DNA from: an uncultured Candidatus Saccharibacteria bacterium
Lineage (GTDB): Bacteria; Patescibacteriota; Saccharimonadia; Saccharimonadales; Saccharimonadaceae
Assembly: GCA_938041555.1 (NCBI GenBank)
Contig: CALIAC010000037.1
Location: 1-50,605 of the forward strand
Direction: 5' to 3'
Length of the DNA stretch: 50,605 nt
Shown here: positions 17,498 through 26,349 of the stretch, piece after piece
How the letters are laid out: each line of letters starts with the position of its first letter
Position numbering within the stretch: position 1 is the stretch's first letter
Position numbers and translations under genes: made by a program
The notes under the pieces: model-generated
The model's database searches: none
The model's input: the letters and a program-made list of their open reading frames with translations, nothing else
What the model was told of the DNA's origin: nothing

Positions 17498-17526
17498 ATT
17501 ATACCCAAGGCGCGCCTGATTGAAAA
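17498..17526 (-). promoter_or_regulatory. Promoter of the T-box operon
   Basis: TATAAT (17498-17503) on the minus strand with a 17-nt spacer to TTTTCA (17521-17526), a weak -35. The expected transcript starts near 17491. Confidence 0.65.
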
Positions 17527-17604
17527 GCGCCCGATGGGCACATTACCACATTCTATGCTGCCGAGCTTTGCAATAACGCAACACACCGAGTCGCATCACT
17601 TTCA

Positions 17605-18186
17605 TTACTCTATATGAGCACCCAGCGCCGCGCACTCCTCATATCGAAAGCACCCTACCACGTGGTCATTCACCATGCCAGCAGCTTGCATAAAGGCGTA
17701 GCACGTGGTTGGGCCAACGAAGGCAAAGCCATCCTGCTTGAGCTGCGCGCTCATTGCCCGGGAGGTAGCCGTATCGGCAGGCACATCACGTGCACTCTGC
17801 CAGCGGTTTTGCACCGGCGCGCCACCCGCCAGGCCCCATAGGTAGGCCTGCAAACTACCGTGCTGACTAGCGGCCCGCAGCGCCGCCTGGGCATTAGTGC
17901 GCACCGCATAAATTTTGCGCCGGTTACGAACAACGCGTGCGTCCTGGGTGAGGGCCTCCAGCTCCGCGTCCGTCATGGCGGCTACTTTTGTAATGTCAAA
18001 TTGGTAAAAGGCCTGTTGGTAGCCCGCCCGCTTGGCCAAAATCGTGCTCCAGCTCAGGCCAGCCTGCGCGCCCTCCAAGCAGAGCAGCTCAAATAATTTC
18101 TGGTCATTATATAGCGGCACACCCCACTCGGTGTCGTGGTAGGTGCGCTCGGTATCGCTACATTCAGCCCAGGGGCAACGGTTCAT
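17605..18186 (-). CDS. tag: DNA-3-methyladenine glycosylase I
   Basis: Excises 3-methyladenine from alkylated DNA in base-excision repair. 193 residues. The family's zinc ligands are kept: C4 and H17 in MNRCPWAECSDTERTYHDTEWG (split here by positions 4 and 17), and the late H and C in NDHVVGCFRY. The substrate pocket region FELLCLEGAQAGLSW and the FVGPTTCYAFMQA motif are also present. The start is ATG 18186, because TATACT lies 6 nt upstream, giving a leaderless message. Longer in-frame starts have no support. It is a single-gene unit just upstream of the T-box promoter. Confidence 0.95.
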   Translation of the reverse strand: MNRCPWAECSDTERTYHDTEWGVPLYNDQKLFELLCLEGAQAGLSWSTILAKRAGYQQAFYQFDITKVAAMTDAELEALTQDARVVRNRRKIYAVRTNAQAALRAASQHGSLQAYLWGLAGGAPVQNRWQSARDVPADTATSRAMSAQLKQDGFAFVGPTTCYAFMQAAGMVNDHVVGCFRYEECAALGAHIE

Positions 18187-18770
18187 AATTATAGTATAGC
18201 AAGAATGGTTAGCGCAGTACATCAGCATATACCTTATACAAAAATCTTGTCAGCACATTTTTTATACTTTGTGTATGTGCCGTAGCTAAGGTAGACTTGC
18301 AAGACGTGCTTGTGTAAAGTTTGAATGCTTTTTGTATTATGCTCATCTTACTTATTTCTGCAAGAAGCGCAAGTGAATTAGCAAACCTTAAGACTCTGCA
18401 CACTATTTTTTATAAGCAGTACATTTTTGTGTACGTTGCTGTCGCGCACATTTATTATTACTAGCGAGGCAGATTAATCCACCATGCGCAATTTTGCAAA
18501 GCTATCGCAGCCCTTATCAATCGGCGCACATAAAAGATCAAACACGCTGACGCATATTGCCAGGCCACTCTCACATCATCACAATGCCACAATCAATATG
18601 TGACGATGATTAATCCAGCAACGAGAAATTTTATCAATTGCATATAGCAAACATGCAGCTCATTACTAATAGCACCAGCAAATTTTTTAAGCCAAGTGCG
18701 AAGTTGAAAAATCGGGCAGCGTACTATCGTGCCAGTGCTGCCCACACTCCACCGCCTGCGTACCTCAATA
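18187..18770. other. AT-rich gene-free spacer
   Basis: About 580 nt upstream of tag and downstream of the LiaF-like gene. ORFs here are short and lack protein-like composition. I see no tRNA, CRISPR or strong hairpin. A short GATTAATCC motif occurs twice, near 18472 and 18608. Confidence 0.6.
18193..18198 (-). promoter_or_regulatory. -10 box of tag, leaderless arrangement
   Basis: TATACT on the minus strand, 6 nt before the tag ATG. Confidence 0.55.
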
Positions 18771-18812
18771 CAAAAACAAACACGCTTCTCGTTGTTATCA
18801 AGAAGCGTGTTG
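18771..18812 (-). terminator. Intrinsic terminator of the LiaF-like gene
   Basis: On the minus strand AACACGCTTCT pairs with AGAAGCGTGTT and is followed by TGTTTTTGT, 24 nt after the stop codon. Confidence 0.85.
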
Positions 18813-18834
18813 TAGCGAAGTATCGTTTTTCTAA

Positions 18835-19497
18835 TTATTTAATTTCGAGCCCGCCAAGGACGCAGTCGCCGCGAATATAGACAGTCTTTTTTGCACTCTT
18901 GGCAGCGTTGGTTTTGTCCTCTACCCCGCCAAAGATACTATTGACCTGCGTCTTGACGATGACGTTGTCTGGAAAAATAATATTGATGCCACCACACACA
19001 ATAAAAATATCAATCACCGCACCATCCTCTATCTTGGCTTGGCGCAGGTCGAGATCCACCTGACCAAACGCTGCCGAAAGCGAGTTACCTGCAAATTCGC
19101 CTTTTATCTTGCGCGTGTTGCCCGAGAAGGAGGCAACCATATTATCGTCCGACGATTTTTTTGCGATACGGCGCTGGCGCTGCGACAAATTAAAAATAAT
19201 CGTCAGGCCAATCGCGATCAGCACCAGTGGCAAAAACATTCGCCAAATATTAACGTTATTATGCAAAAATGCATTCGCGCCAATTGTTAGGCCAACTGCT
19301 ACCCAGAGCGCTCCCCACAGCCAATTGCGATTGCGCAGCGTGAGCACACCAACCATGATAAATCCAAGCGCACACAAACCATACCAAAACTCCCGCCAGT
19401 AATGGAATTGCACGCCAAAGCTCTCGCTTAATAATATCCCGCCCAGCGCCACAAACGCCGCGCCAGCACCAATGCGTAAAATTGTATTGTTCTTCAT
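18835..19497 (-). CDS. LiaF/LiaI-like membrane protein
   Basis: 220 residues. The N-terminal half has four hydrophobic helices, including IGAGAAFVALGGILL and FLPLVLIAIGLTIIFNL, in the LiaI/LiaF transmembrane pattern. The soluble C-terminal half has the beta-helical LiaF-like repeats: FSGNTRKIKGEFAG, ALFG-type SAAFGQVDLDLRQA, IDIFIVCGGINIIFPDNV and a terminal GDCVLGGLEIK. In Firmicutes LiaF restrains the LiaRS cell-envelope stress system; no LiaRS genes are nearby. The ATG is at 19497. It stands alone between two gene-free stretches. Confidence 0.85.
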   Translation of the reverse strand: MKNNTILRIGAGAAFVALGGILLSESFGVQFHYWREFWYGLCALGFIMVGVLTLRNRNWLWGALWVAVGLTIGANAFLHNNVNIWRMFLPLVLIAIGLTIIFNLSQRQRRIAKKSSDDNMVASFSGNTRKIKGEFAGNSLSAAFGQVDLDLRQAKIEDGAVIDIFIVCGGINIIFPDNVIVKTQVNSIFGGVEDKTNAAKSAKKTVYIRGDCVLGGLEIK

Positions 19498-21771
19498 ATC
19501 ACTAGCATACCATTATTATAGGTAGTACACAATAAGACCACCTCTGTCCCAACCACCACCGCAAAGCTGCTAATACACTGGTGAAGCGCTACCCAAAAGT
19601 CCTTACTATATGCCAACCCATACTTTGCAAAGAGGCACCATCCTCTCCTATCCATAATTGTATAAACGTTATAATTATAACAACATTGCCTCATTTACCC
19701 CTGTTATTTTTCTTTTGGTGCCACGAAATCAATCGTTGTTATATATACAATATATATTATTACCCACAACGTTGTGAATTCATCGCCCTACCGCCTCTGT
19801 TTTCGAATTTGTTTCGTTGTGGTTATGTATGTTGTTTTTTATACATATATAGAGCGCGTGCATCTGAGGGTTATTGTTGTATATATCACACCTTGTTCGT
19901 CACCTCTCGCCACCAATGATATCCTATATTTTATACAACACAATCTCAATTTATTCTCCTCACACTACTCTATTTTTTACAACATAGCTATGTTGTACTC
20001 TGCACAGCATAGCTCACACAGGCTAATCTACATCAGCTAATCCAGTCAAAGGCCCCTTACGTCTCCTGAGAGGCTGTGGATCCCTCGTCTAGCGCTTAGT
20101 AGGCTACAATTCGCTTTTTCCCTTCCTCAGCGCTTTCGGGCATCACAGCGCCCTATGGTGGGCTATTCCGCACGTTCAGTAAGCGATACGGTGTGCAATG
20201 TGCATGAGTGCCGCTAACTGTGCCTGCTTGGCACGCATGCAGCCACTTTTCTGTGCAGTCATTCTGTTCGAATTCTTTGTACATTATATTTTGCATATTG
20301 CTTGTTTTGTACAGCTTGCGCATTTTTAATTATTCCGCATTTTCGCTCAGCACAAAATATAGAGCGCTCAGCCTGTCGCACTGCACGATACTTCGCTATA
20401 AGCTAATCATTTCTATATACCGCTTTACTATGTTTTTCTCATTGCAAAAAAGCGTGTATATTCTGTGCTCAATGGTGGGCAAAAATAGACGCAAACAGCT
20501 TTAGCATAGTCGATGTAGTAAGTAGCTAGCTATGAGCACCACATGGATTTTTTTAAAAAACATAAGTGTGTCACCAGCCATCACACCTCCTTGTTGCTTC
20601 GCATAGTTCCGCATCCAGATACTGTGTTGTGTAGCAATGGCGCGTGCTTTGTCTTGTATGCGCCGCAGCTTTCGCGCTCGGCTTTTTGCTTTCATTATGC
20701 AACCAAAATGCATTTTTTAGCATACCATTTTTATTCACAAAAATGCCTGCTATCAAATGCTGCAATTTTGCATTATTTTCGCGTATTACTTCGCCCCTCA
20801 CGCTCACGCTACAACAAATTTTTCTGCGGCAAATAGCAACCAATACCTCTCTGCCTTTACCAAGCCAAAAGCTTTATCATATTTTTATCATCACACCACA
20901 CCTCGCTCACCCACTTTGCAAAAAATCTTCGCTACCACCCCAAGCAGTGGCACACCACACACCCACATCGCAGCCGCAACAGCTCCTTGCTGCCATACAC
21001 ATATCATGAGCACAATGGGAGCCATGCAGTTTGCTCGTTTTGTGCAGCAGCCATTTTGCTCCCTCGCATGTCGAATTATTTTTTTGCAAAAAAACGCTTA
21101 GTGCTTGGCTACGAAAATCAAACTTACTCACGCTGCAGGATCAATCTCACACCTCCGCCAAGCTGAATGCTCCATCTCATTCATTCAATCCTGCGCTATG
21201 TAGTACAAAGCACCACTCACCTCTCGCTGAACGTGTTGTGGTTGCTATTCAGACAAAATGCATCTATTACAGCATAGCAGCATTAGCATACTATCTCATA
21301 TTTGTTAGCAAATTTGCGATGCGCACAAGCCTGCCAACACATTCACTATCAATACTGCATAATGAACGAAACGCTAGTTATATTCATACGTACAGGCTCG
21401 CTAATAGGTTACATCTTCCTCCCGCTATCTTGCTATTTTGGTTGCGTCACGCAACAATAACCAATGCATTAACAGCACGTCGTGCTTAAGCCCCACAAAG
21501 AGCTTCATAGCTATGTTAAAATTCAGCATACACTATTTTGCACATTATTTTCTATAACACCAAGCACACAGCACAAGCTAATGAGCGCCTCACTTACGTC
21601 AATACGGCGGTGGCCGCCGCCATACCAAAGCATCACTAACGCGAGGAATATAGCTATCATTACACCAATAGACATAAAAATGTGATGAATAATATAACAT
21701 TCCGTTCATTTTAAATGAGCTTGCCATTCCTGACAAGCTCGACAATCTCACTGTGCAAAAAACGACTCTGC
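19498..21771. other. 2.3-kb stretch with no credible gene
   Basis: No ORF on either strand has convincing protein composition, ribosome sites or known motifs; the ones present are rich in C, H, S and short. Most of it is AT-rich with scattered poly-A/T. A more GC-rich block near 20041-20240 contains the small hairpin GTGCCtgcttGGCAC (20219-20233). I tested it by eye for tmRNA, RNase P RNA and SRP RNA and saw no match. It may be decayed DNA or a long non-coding RNA. Confidence 0.6.
19978..19997. repeat. 20-bp perfect palindrome in the gene-free stretch
   Basis: TACAACATAGCTATGTTGTA is self-complementary along its whole length. It could be an operator for a dimeric protein; there is no promoter or gene beside it to confirm this. 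Confidence 0.75.
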
Positions 21772-22416
21772 CTAGAGCAGCTCCGCGCCAAACTTCACAA
21801 TAATCAACGCCACCGCCAGCACCAGCACACTTACACCACACAGCACATCGTAGCCATGGCGAGCAAAGCGCTTGGTGTGCTCCCCACCAATCACCCCAAC
21901 CTCAATGCAGTAGCGCGTCATCCCAAAGAAGATCAGCAGCATACCCACATCGAGTGTTAGGCACCACGGGCACAGCACGCGAATAACGACAAAGCTCATA
22001 TAAAACATCCACAGTGCAAAAATCATCCCGAGCACAGCGCCACCCCAGGCACTCCGCACAAACCAGCGCGGCAGGCGTGCCCCAGCCAGTAGTGCTACCA
22101 CCACCGTTATCATCACTGGTACGGTCATCATACCAACGAAACTGTTGGGGAAGCCAAATACCGTCGCCGACCAATGCTGCGCCACTGTGGAGCAGCTCAG
22201 CACGGCATTGACATCACAATTGAGCGCCCCACCCGGGTGCTGCGCCAAATGCAGTGCCTCGAGTGAAAGAACAAAAGATGCGAGCAGCCCCAGGCCACTG
22301 CCCAAAGCCGCTGCCAGCAAGGCCGCCATGCCAGGGCGACGGAGCCATGGCGTACGGCTTGCGTCATCCACTATAGTAGTGGTCATGGTATGTGCTTTGG
22401 GTGTTTTAGCGGGCAT
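21772..22416 (-). CDS. VKOR family membrane oxidoreductase
   Basis: 214 residues from the ATG at 22416. Vitamin K epoxide reductase homologues re-oxidise periplasmic or exported thiol oxidases using quinones. Four hydrophobic helices surround the conserved cysteines: a loop pair in LNCDVNAVLSCS, and the active-site CXXC in VLCPWCLTLD. An FGFPNSFVGM segment matches the family's P-N-S region. The start overlaps the preceding thioredoxin-like gene by 11 nt; an ATG at 22386 is an alternative. No fused thioredoxin domain is present. Confidence 0.9.
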   Translation of the reverse strand: MPAKTPKAHTMTTTIVDDASRTPWLRRPGMAALLAAALGSGLGLLASFVLSLEALHLAQHPGGALNCDVNAVLSCSTVAQHWSATVFGFPNSFVGMMTVPVMITVVVALLAGARLPRWFVRSAWGGAVLGMIFALWMFYMSFVVIRVLCPWCLTLDVGMLLIFFGMTRYCIEVGVIGGEHTKRFARHGYDVLCGVSVLVLAVALIIVKFGAELL

Positions 22417-22666
22417 AGTACCCCACTTCGTCGATAGTTGGCAGTGGCAAGCCGCGCCACATACCCAGCACCTGGCCGTTATCCGCCAAGGCAAGGATGG
22501 TGGGGTACTCTACAATGTCGTACGTGCGGCAGAGTGATTGCCCCTCACGTGTATCTGGGTCAAATTCCTCAATGGCATGACCTGTACGCCGGCTAAAGTC
22601 ACGCAGATAATCGAAGACGCGGCGTGCATAGTCGCTTTCTGTCCGGTAAATGATGAGGACGCGCAT
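22406..22666 (-). CDS. Thioredoxin-like protein lacking CXXC
   Basis: 86 residues. The beta-alpha-beta start (MRVLIIYRTESDYARRVFDYLRD), the YDIVEYPTILALADNGQVL segment with the cis-proline of thioredoxin folds, and the length all suggest a small thioredoxin or glutaredoxin fold. However, the usual CXXC is absent: the position after the first strand reads YRTESDY, and the only cysteine is in SLCRTYD. It overlaps the VKOR gene, so a partner or chaperone role in disulfide formation is plausible but unproven. Confidence 0.7.
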   Translation of the reverse strand: MRVLIIYRTESDYARRVFDYLRDFSRRTGHAIEEFDPDTREGQSLCRTYDIVEYPTILALADNGQVLGMWRGLPLPTIDEVGYYAR

Positions 22667-22671
22667 AAGTT

Positions 22672-23142
22672 CTACCTCTGTTTTTCTTGCTGCTTCGCAC
22701 TCCGACGCTGCTCTAATATCTTGACGAAATCGTCCAGCGTCTTAAATTTATAAAACACGCTCGCAAAGCGCACATACGCCACCTCATTGCGCGCGGCAAG
22801 CTCATCCAGCACGAAGCCGCCAATCACACGCGACTCAATCTCATTCTCGCCCGCATCGTGGATCCGGTCTTCCACCGCATCAATAATTGCTTCCAACTCT
22901 AGCTCCGATTTGAAGAACTTACCGACCGAGCGGCGCACCGAGGCACGAAGCTTCGTTCGATCAAAGAGCTCACGCGAGCCTGTTCGCTTGAGCACTGCAA
23001 TCGTTGGGTATTCGATCCGCTCATAGGTAGTAAAGCGGTGCCCATCAGGGGTCTCGCGGCGGCGACGAATCGTTACACCATCGGCCGACTCACGCGACTC
23101 CAGCACGCGGCTGTTGCCAATCTTGTCGCGGTGGGTCGTCAC
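22672..23142 (-). CDS. nrdR: NrdR-type repressor without a zinc ribbon
   Basis: 156 residues. NrdR represses ribonucleotide reductase genes through an ATP-cone. The core RRRRETPDGHRFTTYER and the ATP-cone (VLKRTGSRELFDRTKLRASV... DELAARNEVAYVRFASVF) identify it. The N-terminus normally begins with CPxC and later has CxxC; here those four positions read TTHR and TPDG, with no cysteine in the whole protein. The start is GTG 23142, supported by AAAGGAGG and a GTGA overlap with ftsZ, so the cysteines are not lost through a wrong start. Confidence 0.92.
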   Translation of the reverse strand: MTTHRDKIGNSRVLESRESADGVTIRRRRETPDGHRFTTYERIEYPTIAVLKRTGSRELFDRTKLRASVRRSVGKFFKSELELEAIIDAVEDRIHDAGENEIESRVIGGFVLDELAARNEVAYVRFASVFYKFKTLDDFVKILEQRRSAKQQEKQR

Positions 23143-24320
23143 GCGTCCGCCTCCTTTTTGCGGCGGCGGCGCAAGAAGGCCGGGGTGTCATCCTCGTCGT
23201 CATCCATCGATTGATCCCAAATATTCGTCTCATTCTCCTGGGCAAAGTGAGCAGCCGCCTCGGGGTCGATGGCCATATCGACACTATCGACCGCTTCATC
23301 GACCGTCTCGGCCGACTCTTCGTCATCTTCGGCATCGCTTGGTTCGTCGTCATCAAAGAACGAATCACTATCAAAGCCAGTTGCAATGACGGTAATAATC
23401 AGCTCATCCTCCAGCTCAGGCTTGAGTGTCGCACCAAAGATAATGTTGGCATCGGACGATACCGCACCAGTGATAATCTCAGCTGCTTCTTGAATCTCGG
23501 CCATACTCATATCGTAGCCACCCGTCACATTAAAGAGTACACCCTTGGCACCGTTGATCGACACCTCAATCAGTGGCGAATCAATTGCCTGCTGGGCTGC
23601 CATCTGAGCTCGGTCTTCGCCACTCGCCCGGCCGATCCCCATCAGTGCACTACCGGCACTGCTCATAATTGCCTTAACGTCAGCAAAGTCGAGGTTAATC
23701 AATCCATGCTCAGTAATCAGCTCCGATATCCCCTGCACACCCTGGCGCAGCACATCATCGGCAATCTTGAAGGTCTCAAGCAGCGGCGTCCGGCGGTCAA
23801 TCGTATCGAGCAAGCGGTCATTCGGGATAGTAATGAGTGTATCGACTTGCCGCCCCAACTGCTTGATAGCCCACTCAGCATTGATGCGCCGCTTCTCGCC
23901 TTCAAAGGTAAAGGGCTTGGTGGCTACACCCACACAAAGAATGCCGAGATCACGCGCCACTTCTGCTACCACGTGGCCAGCCCCCGAGCCTGTGCCACCA
24001 CCAGCACCAATCGTCACGAAGATCATATCTGCCCCCTCAAGCGCCTGACGAATCTCGTCGAGCGACTCACGGGCCGCGGCCTCACCTACACTAGGATCAG
24101 CACCAGCACCAAGACCATTGGTGGTGTTGTGCCCAAGATGAATTTTAATATCAGCTTGCGAATTATGCAGCGCCTGAGCATCGGTGTTCATTGCAATGAA
24201 CTGCACACCAGCTAGGCCAGCGTCTTTCATTCGATTGACAGCAGACCCACCAGCGCCACCGACGCCAACGACTTTGATACTAGCAAAGGTTTGGATCTCG
24301 CTTGGTTTTACTTCCGGCAT
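23139..24320 (-). CDS. ftsZ: Cell division GTPase FtsZ
   Basis: 393 residues. Tubulin-like GTPase forming the division ring. The N-terminal nucleotide-binding part has GVGGAGGSAVNRM and the signature GGGTGSGAG (~107-115). The T7 loop is NLDFADVKAIMS. The acidic linker (~330-380, rich in D/E) leads to a short basic tail DTPAFLRRRRKKE that should bind FtsA. The ribosome site is GGGGAG. It follows ftsA by 72 nt, and nrdR overlaps its stop. Confidence 0.98.
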   Translation of the reverse strand: MPEVKPSEIQTFASIKVVGVGGAGGSAVNRMKDAGLAGVQFIAMNTDAQALHNSQADIKIHLGHNTTNGLGAGADPSVGEAAARESLDEIRQALEGADMIFVTIGAGGGTGSGAGHVVAEVARDLGILCVGVATKPFTFEGEKRRINAEWAIKQLGRQVDTLITIPNDRLLDTIDRRTPLLETFKIADDVLRQGVQGISELITEHGLINLDFADVKAIMSSAGSALMGIGRASGEDRAQMAAQQAIDSPLIEVSINGAKGVLFNVTGGYDMSMAEIQEAAEIITGAVSSDANIIFGATLKPELEDELIITVIATGFDSDSFFDDDEPSDAEDDEESAETVDEAVDSVDMAIDPEAAAHFAQENETNIWDQSMDDDEDDTPAFLRRRRKKEADA

Positions 24321-24392
24321 TCACGTTTCTCCCCTTGTGCAACTATCAACTTTACCATTACCATTTAGTATATCATCCTCATCGGTATGATT

Positions 24393-25631
24393 CTAGGCCT
24401 TGAGCCCTCCCAGCAGCCGACGCAACCAGCTAATCGCGCCCTTGGCGTGTGCTGTACCACTGTTGGTATAGGCCTGGGTGGGCTGCTGACCACCTTCGCT
24501 ATCGGCGAGCATCAGGCCGACTGCGGTGGCGAACTGCGGCTTTTCTATCTGGTCGGCCACACCGCTCGTAAAGCCAGTTGGTCGGCCCACCCGAGCGGCT
24601 ACTCCCAGCTGTTCCCTGGCATAGCTCGCCATGCCACGCATCTGAGCCATGCCACCAGTCAGCACAACACCACTGGGTAGTTTGCCAGCCCGGCCTGCCT
24701 TCTTGAGCTCTTTCTGCACCGCCTCGAAGATCTCCTCCAGCCGGGCGTCAACAATCTCGTCAATCTCCTCCGTCGCAAACTCATACGACTCCTTATCGCG
24801 CCGCACCTTGGCCACCGCATCGCTTGCTTTGATGCCAGCCGCAGCGTGCTTGACCTTGACCAATTCTGCAACATCAGGGTCAGTTTTGAGGCCAATAGCG
24901 AGGTCGTTCGTGACATTCACACTACCCATTGGGATGACGCCAACGTACTGCAAGTCCCCTTCTTCGAAGACCGCCACGCTGGTCGTTGCTCCACCAAGGT
25001 CAACCACCGCCACACCACTTTCGATCTGCCGCTCATTCAGCACTGCCTTGGCCGCCCCCAGCACCGCTGGTGTAATGGCATGAGGGTGGACGGTCGCCAT
25101 CTCCACCGCTTTTTGCAAATTCGCCACATAGGGCGCTAAAGCCGAGACGACATTGGCATCGATCTCCAGCCGCGTGCCTGTCATGCCCAGCGGGTCTTTG
25201 ATCCCCGCTTGGCCATCAAGTGTATAGCTATGCGGCACGACCTCGAGGATCTCACGGTTGGCTTGCACTTTGCCTGTGGTGGCAACTTCTTCGATGCGTG
25301 CCACATCATCATCATTAATCTCGTGATCGATCGTGCCCACGGCAATCATCCCCGTGGCACGAGTGCTGGTGATGTGCGCACCATTAACGCTCACCGTCGC
25401 ACTGTTGACTTCGTAGCCGCTCATTCGCTCGGCCTCGCCCAGCGCTTCGTCGATCGTGCGGGCCGGGCCACTGAGATTGACCACCATACCCTTGCGCATA
25501 CCACTGTTCGGTGCCTGCCCTACGCCAACAATTGTCGGCGTGCCTGTCTCTGGATTCATATGCCCCACCACGCATCGAATCGTCGTCGTCCCGACATCTA
25601 TTCCTACTGCGTATTGAGAATTTTCATGCAT
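24393..25631 (-). CDS. ftsA: Cell division protein FtsA
   Basis: 412 residues. Actin-like ATPase that tethers FtsZ to the membrane. Phosphate-1 is VGIDVGTTTIRCVVG; phosphate-2 is VVDLGGATTSVAVFEEG; the adenosine motif is GVVLTGGMAQMRGM. The C-terminus ends in a candidate amphipathic helix (ISWLRRLLGGL). The ATG at 25631 is preferred because TATAAT lies 6 nt upstream, implying a leaderless transcript; the 12-codon longer frame has no support. It is the first gene of the ftsA-ftsZ-nrdR-thioredoxin-VKOR operon. Confidence 0.97.
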   Translation of the reverse strand: MHENSQYAVGIDVGTTTIRCVVGHMNPETGTPTIVGVGQAPNSGMRKGMVVNLSGPARTIDEALGEAERMSGYEVNSATVSVNGAHITSTRATGMIAVGTIDHEINDDDVARIEEVATTGKVQANREILEVVPHSYTLDGQAGIKDPLGMTGTRLEIDANVVSALAPYVANLQKAVEMATVHPHAITPAVLGAAKAVLNERQIESGVAVVDLGGATTSVAVFEEGDLQYVGVIPMGSVNVTNDLAIGLKTDPDVAELVKVKHAAAGIKASDAVAKVRRDKESYEFATEEIDEIVDARLEEIFEAVQKELKKAGRAGKLPSGVVLTGGMAQMRGMASYAREQLGVAARVGRPTGFTSGVADQIEKPQFATAVGLMLADSEGGQQPTQAYTNSGTAHAKGAISWLRRLLGGLKA

Positions 25632-25637
25632 AGTACC

Positions 25638-25643
25638 ATTATA
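25638..25643 (-). promoter_or_regulatory. -10 box of the ftsA operon, leaderless arrangement
   Basis: TATAAT on the minus strand, 6 nt before the ftsA ATG. Confidence 0.6.
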
Positions 25644-25698
25644 CAGGTTATGCTGTGTCTTGTACAATATAGGAGGACGAAAGCGAGAGTTTTGGAAT

Positions 25699-26241
25699 TT
25701 AGCTACGGTGTCTTTCTAGATATCCATCTAGATGTTCATCGGTCCACATAACAAAATCGTCCTCACCAAACCGAATGACATCTGCTAATTCCTTATGCTT
25801 TTCATTATAGAACTTACAAAAAGCGCGACAATATTCTTGATACACCTGGTTGCGATCGACTGGTACATCCCAGACACCACCAGGCTTAATCCCATCGCCA
25901 ACAACCGTCATATAGACCACTGATGGAGAGTTGCTTCCATCTACAGTTCTATCGATCGGACGAAAGGCAATCTGAATATACCACTGCATAAGCTCAAATG
26001 TCCCTGCCGCAAAGCCATACGGAGACCAAGACGATTGAATGTCTCTAGCAAACAGGCGATGCATATCACTTGCAAATGTGAGGTTATACGTATCGTACGC
26101 TGTTGTAAACGGCACGTATACAAGATACTCACTATCATCTAAGCCATCGATAAAGAGCGAACATTCTGTGTTGACTTTTCCTACATCAAACCACATCTTT
26201 ACTGTGCGCGGTGTTGGTGTCGTTGTCTTGTCTGTCGCCAT
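25699..26241 (-). CDS. Hypothetical protein, 180 residues
   Basis: Not recognised. The sequence is soluble and acidic, rich in aromatic residues (MWFDVGKVNTE, WSPYGFAAGTFELMQWYIQ, DFVMWTDEHLDGYL), with no membrane segment and no repeat. An AGAGG ribosome site precedes the ATG, and a TATACT box lies at 26276-26281 with a sensible spacing, so the gene looks expressed. It is transcribed in the same direction as ftsA, 67 nt upstream of the ftsA start, and is separated from map by a hairpin. Confidence 0.7.
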   Translation of the reverse strand: MATDKTTTPTPRTVKMWFDVGKVNTECSLFIDGLDDSEYLVYVPFTTAYDTYNLTFASDMHRLFARDIQSSWSPYGFAAGTFELMQWYIQIAFRPIDRTVDGSNSPSVVYMTVVGDGIKPGGVWDVPVDRNQVYQEYCRAFCKFYNEKHKELADVIRFGEDDFVMWTDEHLDGYLERHRS

Positions 26242-26284
26242 ATCTATACCTCTGTAGTTGCTTTAATGTATGCTTAGTATAGCA

Positions 26285-26315
26285 TAAACTCGTCATTCAT
26301 TATCCTGACGAGTTT
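26285..26315 (-). terminator. Probable terminator after map
   Basis: AAACTCGTCA pairs with TGACGAGTTT on the minus strand with a 10-nt loop. Only three T follow, so efficiency is uncertain. Confidence 0.6.
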
Positions 26316-26349
26316 CTAGACCTGGTACTGTGTTGGTAAATCAACGCTC

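Noticed and set aside
17185..17500. tmRNA or RNase P RNA on the minus strand
   Set aside because: No tRNA-like GGTTCGA/CCA end, no tag reading frame, and no RNase P core; the UGGUACC bulge with its helices explains the region better as a T-box.
20041..20240. SRP RNA or 6S RNA in the GC-richer block
   Set aside because: The conserved SRP apical loop and 6S-type long hairpin could not be found by eye; left as unassigned.
20644..21489. Overlapping ORFs of 114-152 codons in the gene-free stretch
   Set aside because: Composition rich in C, H, S and L with no ribosome sites; they overlap in several frames as expected in AT-rich non-coding DNA.
23211..24215. 334-codon ORF opposite ftsZ
   Set aside because: Antisense shadow; FtsZ is unambiguous in the other direction.
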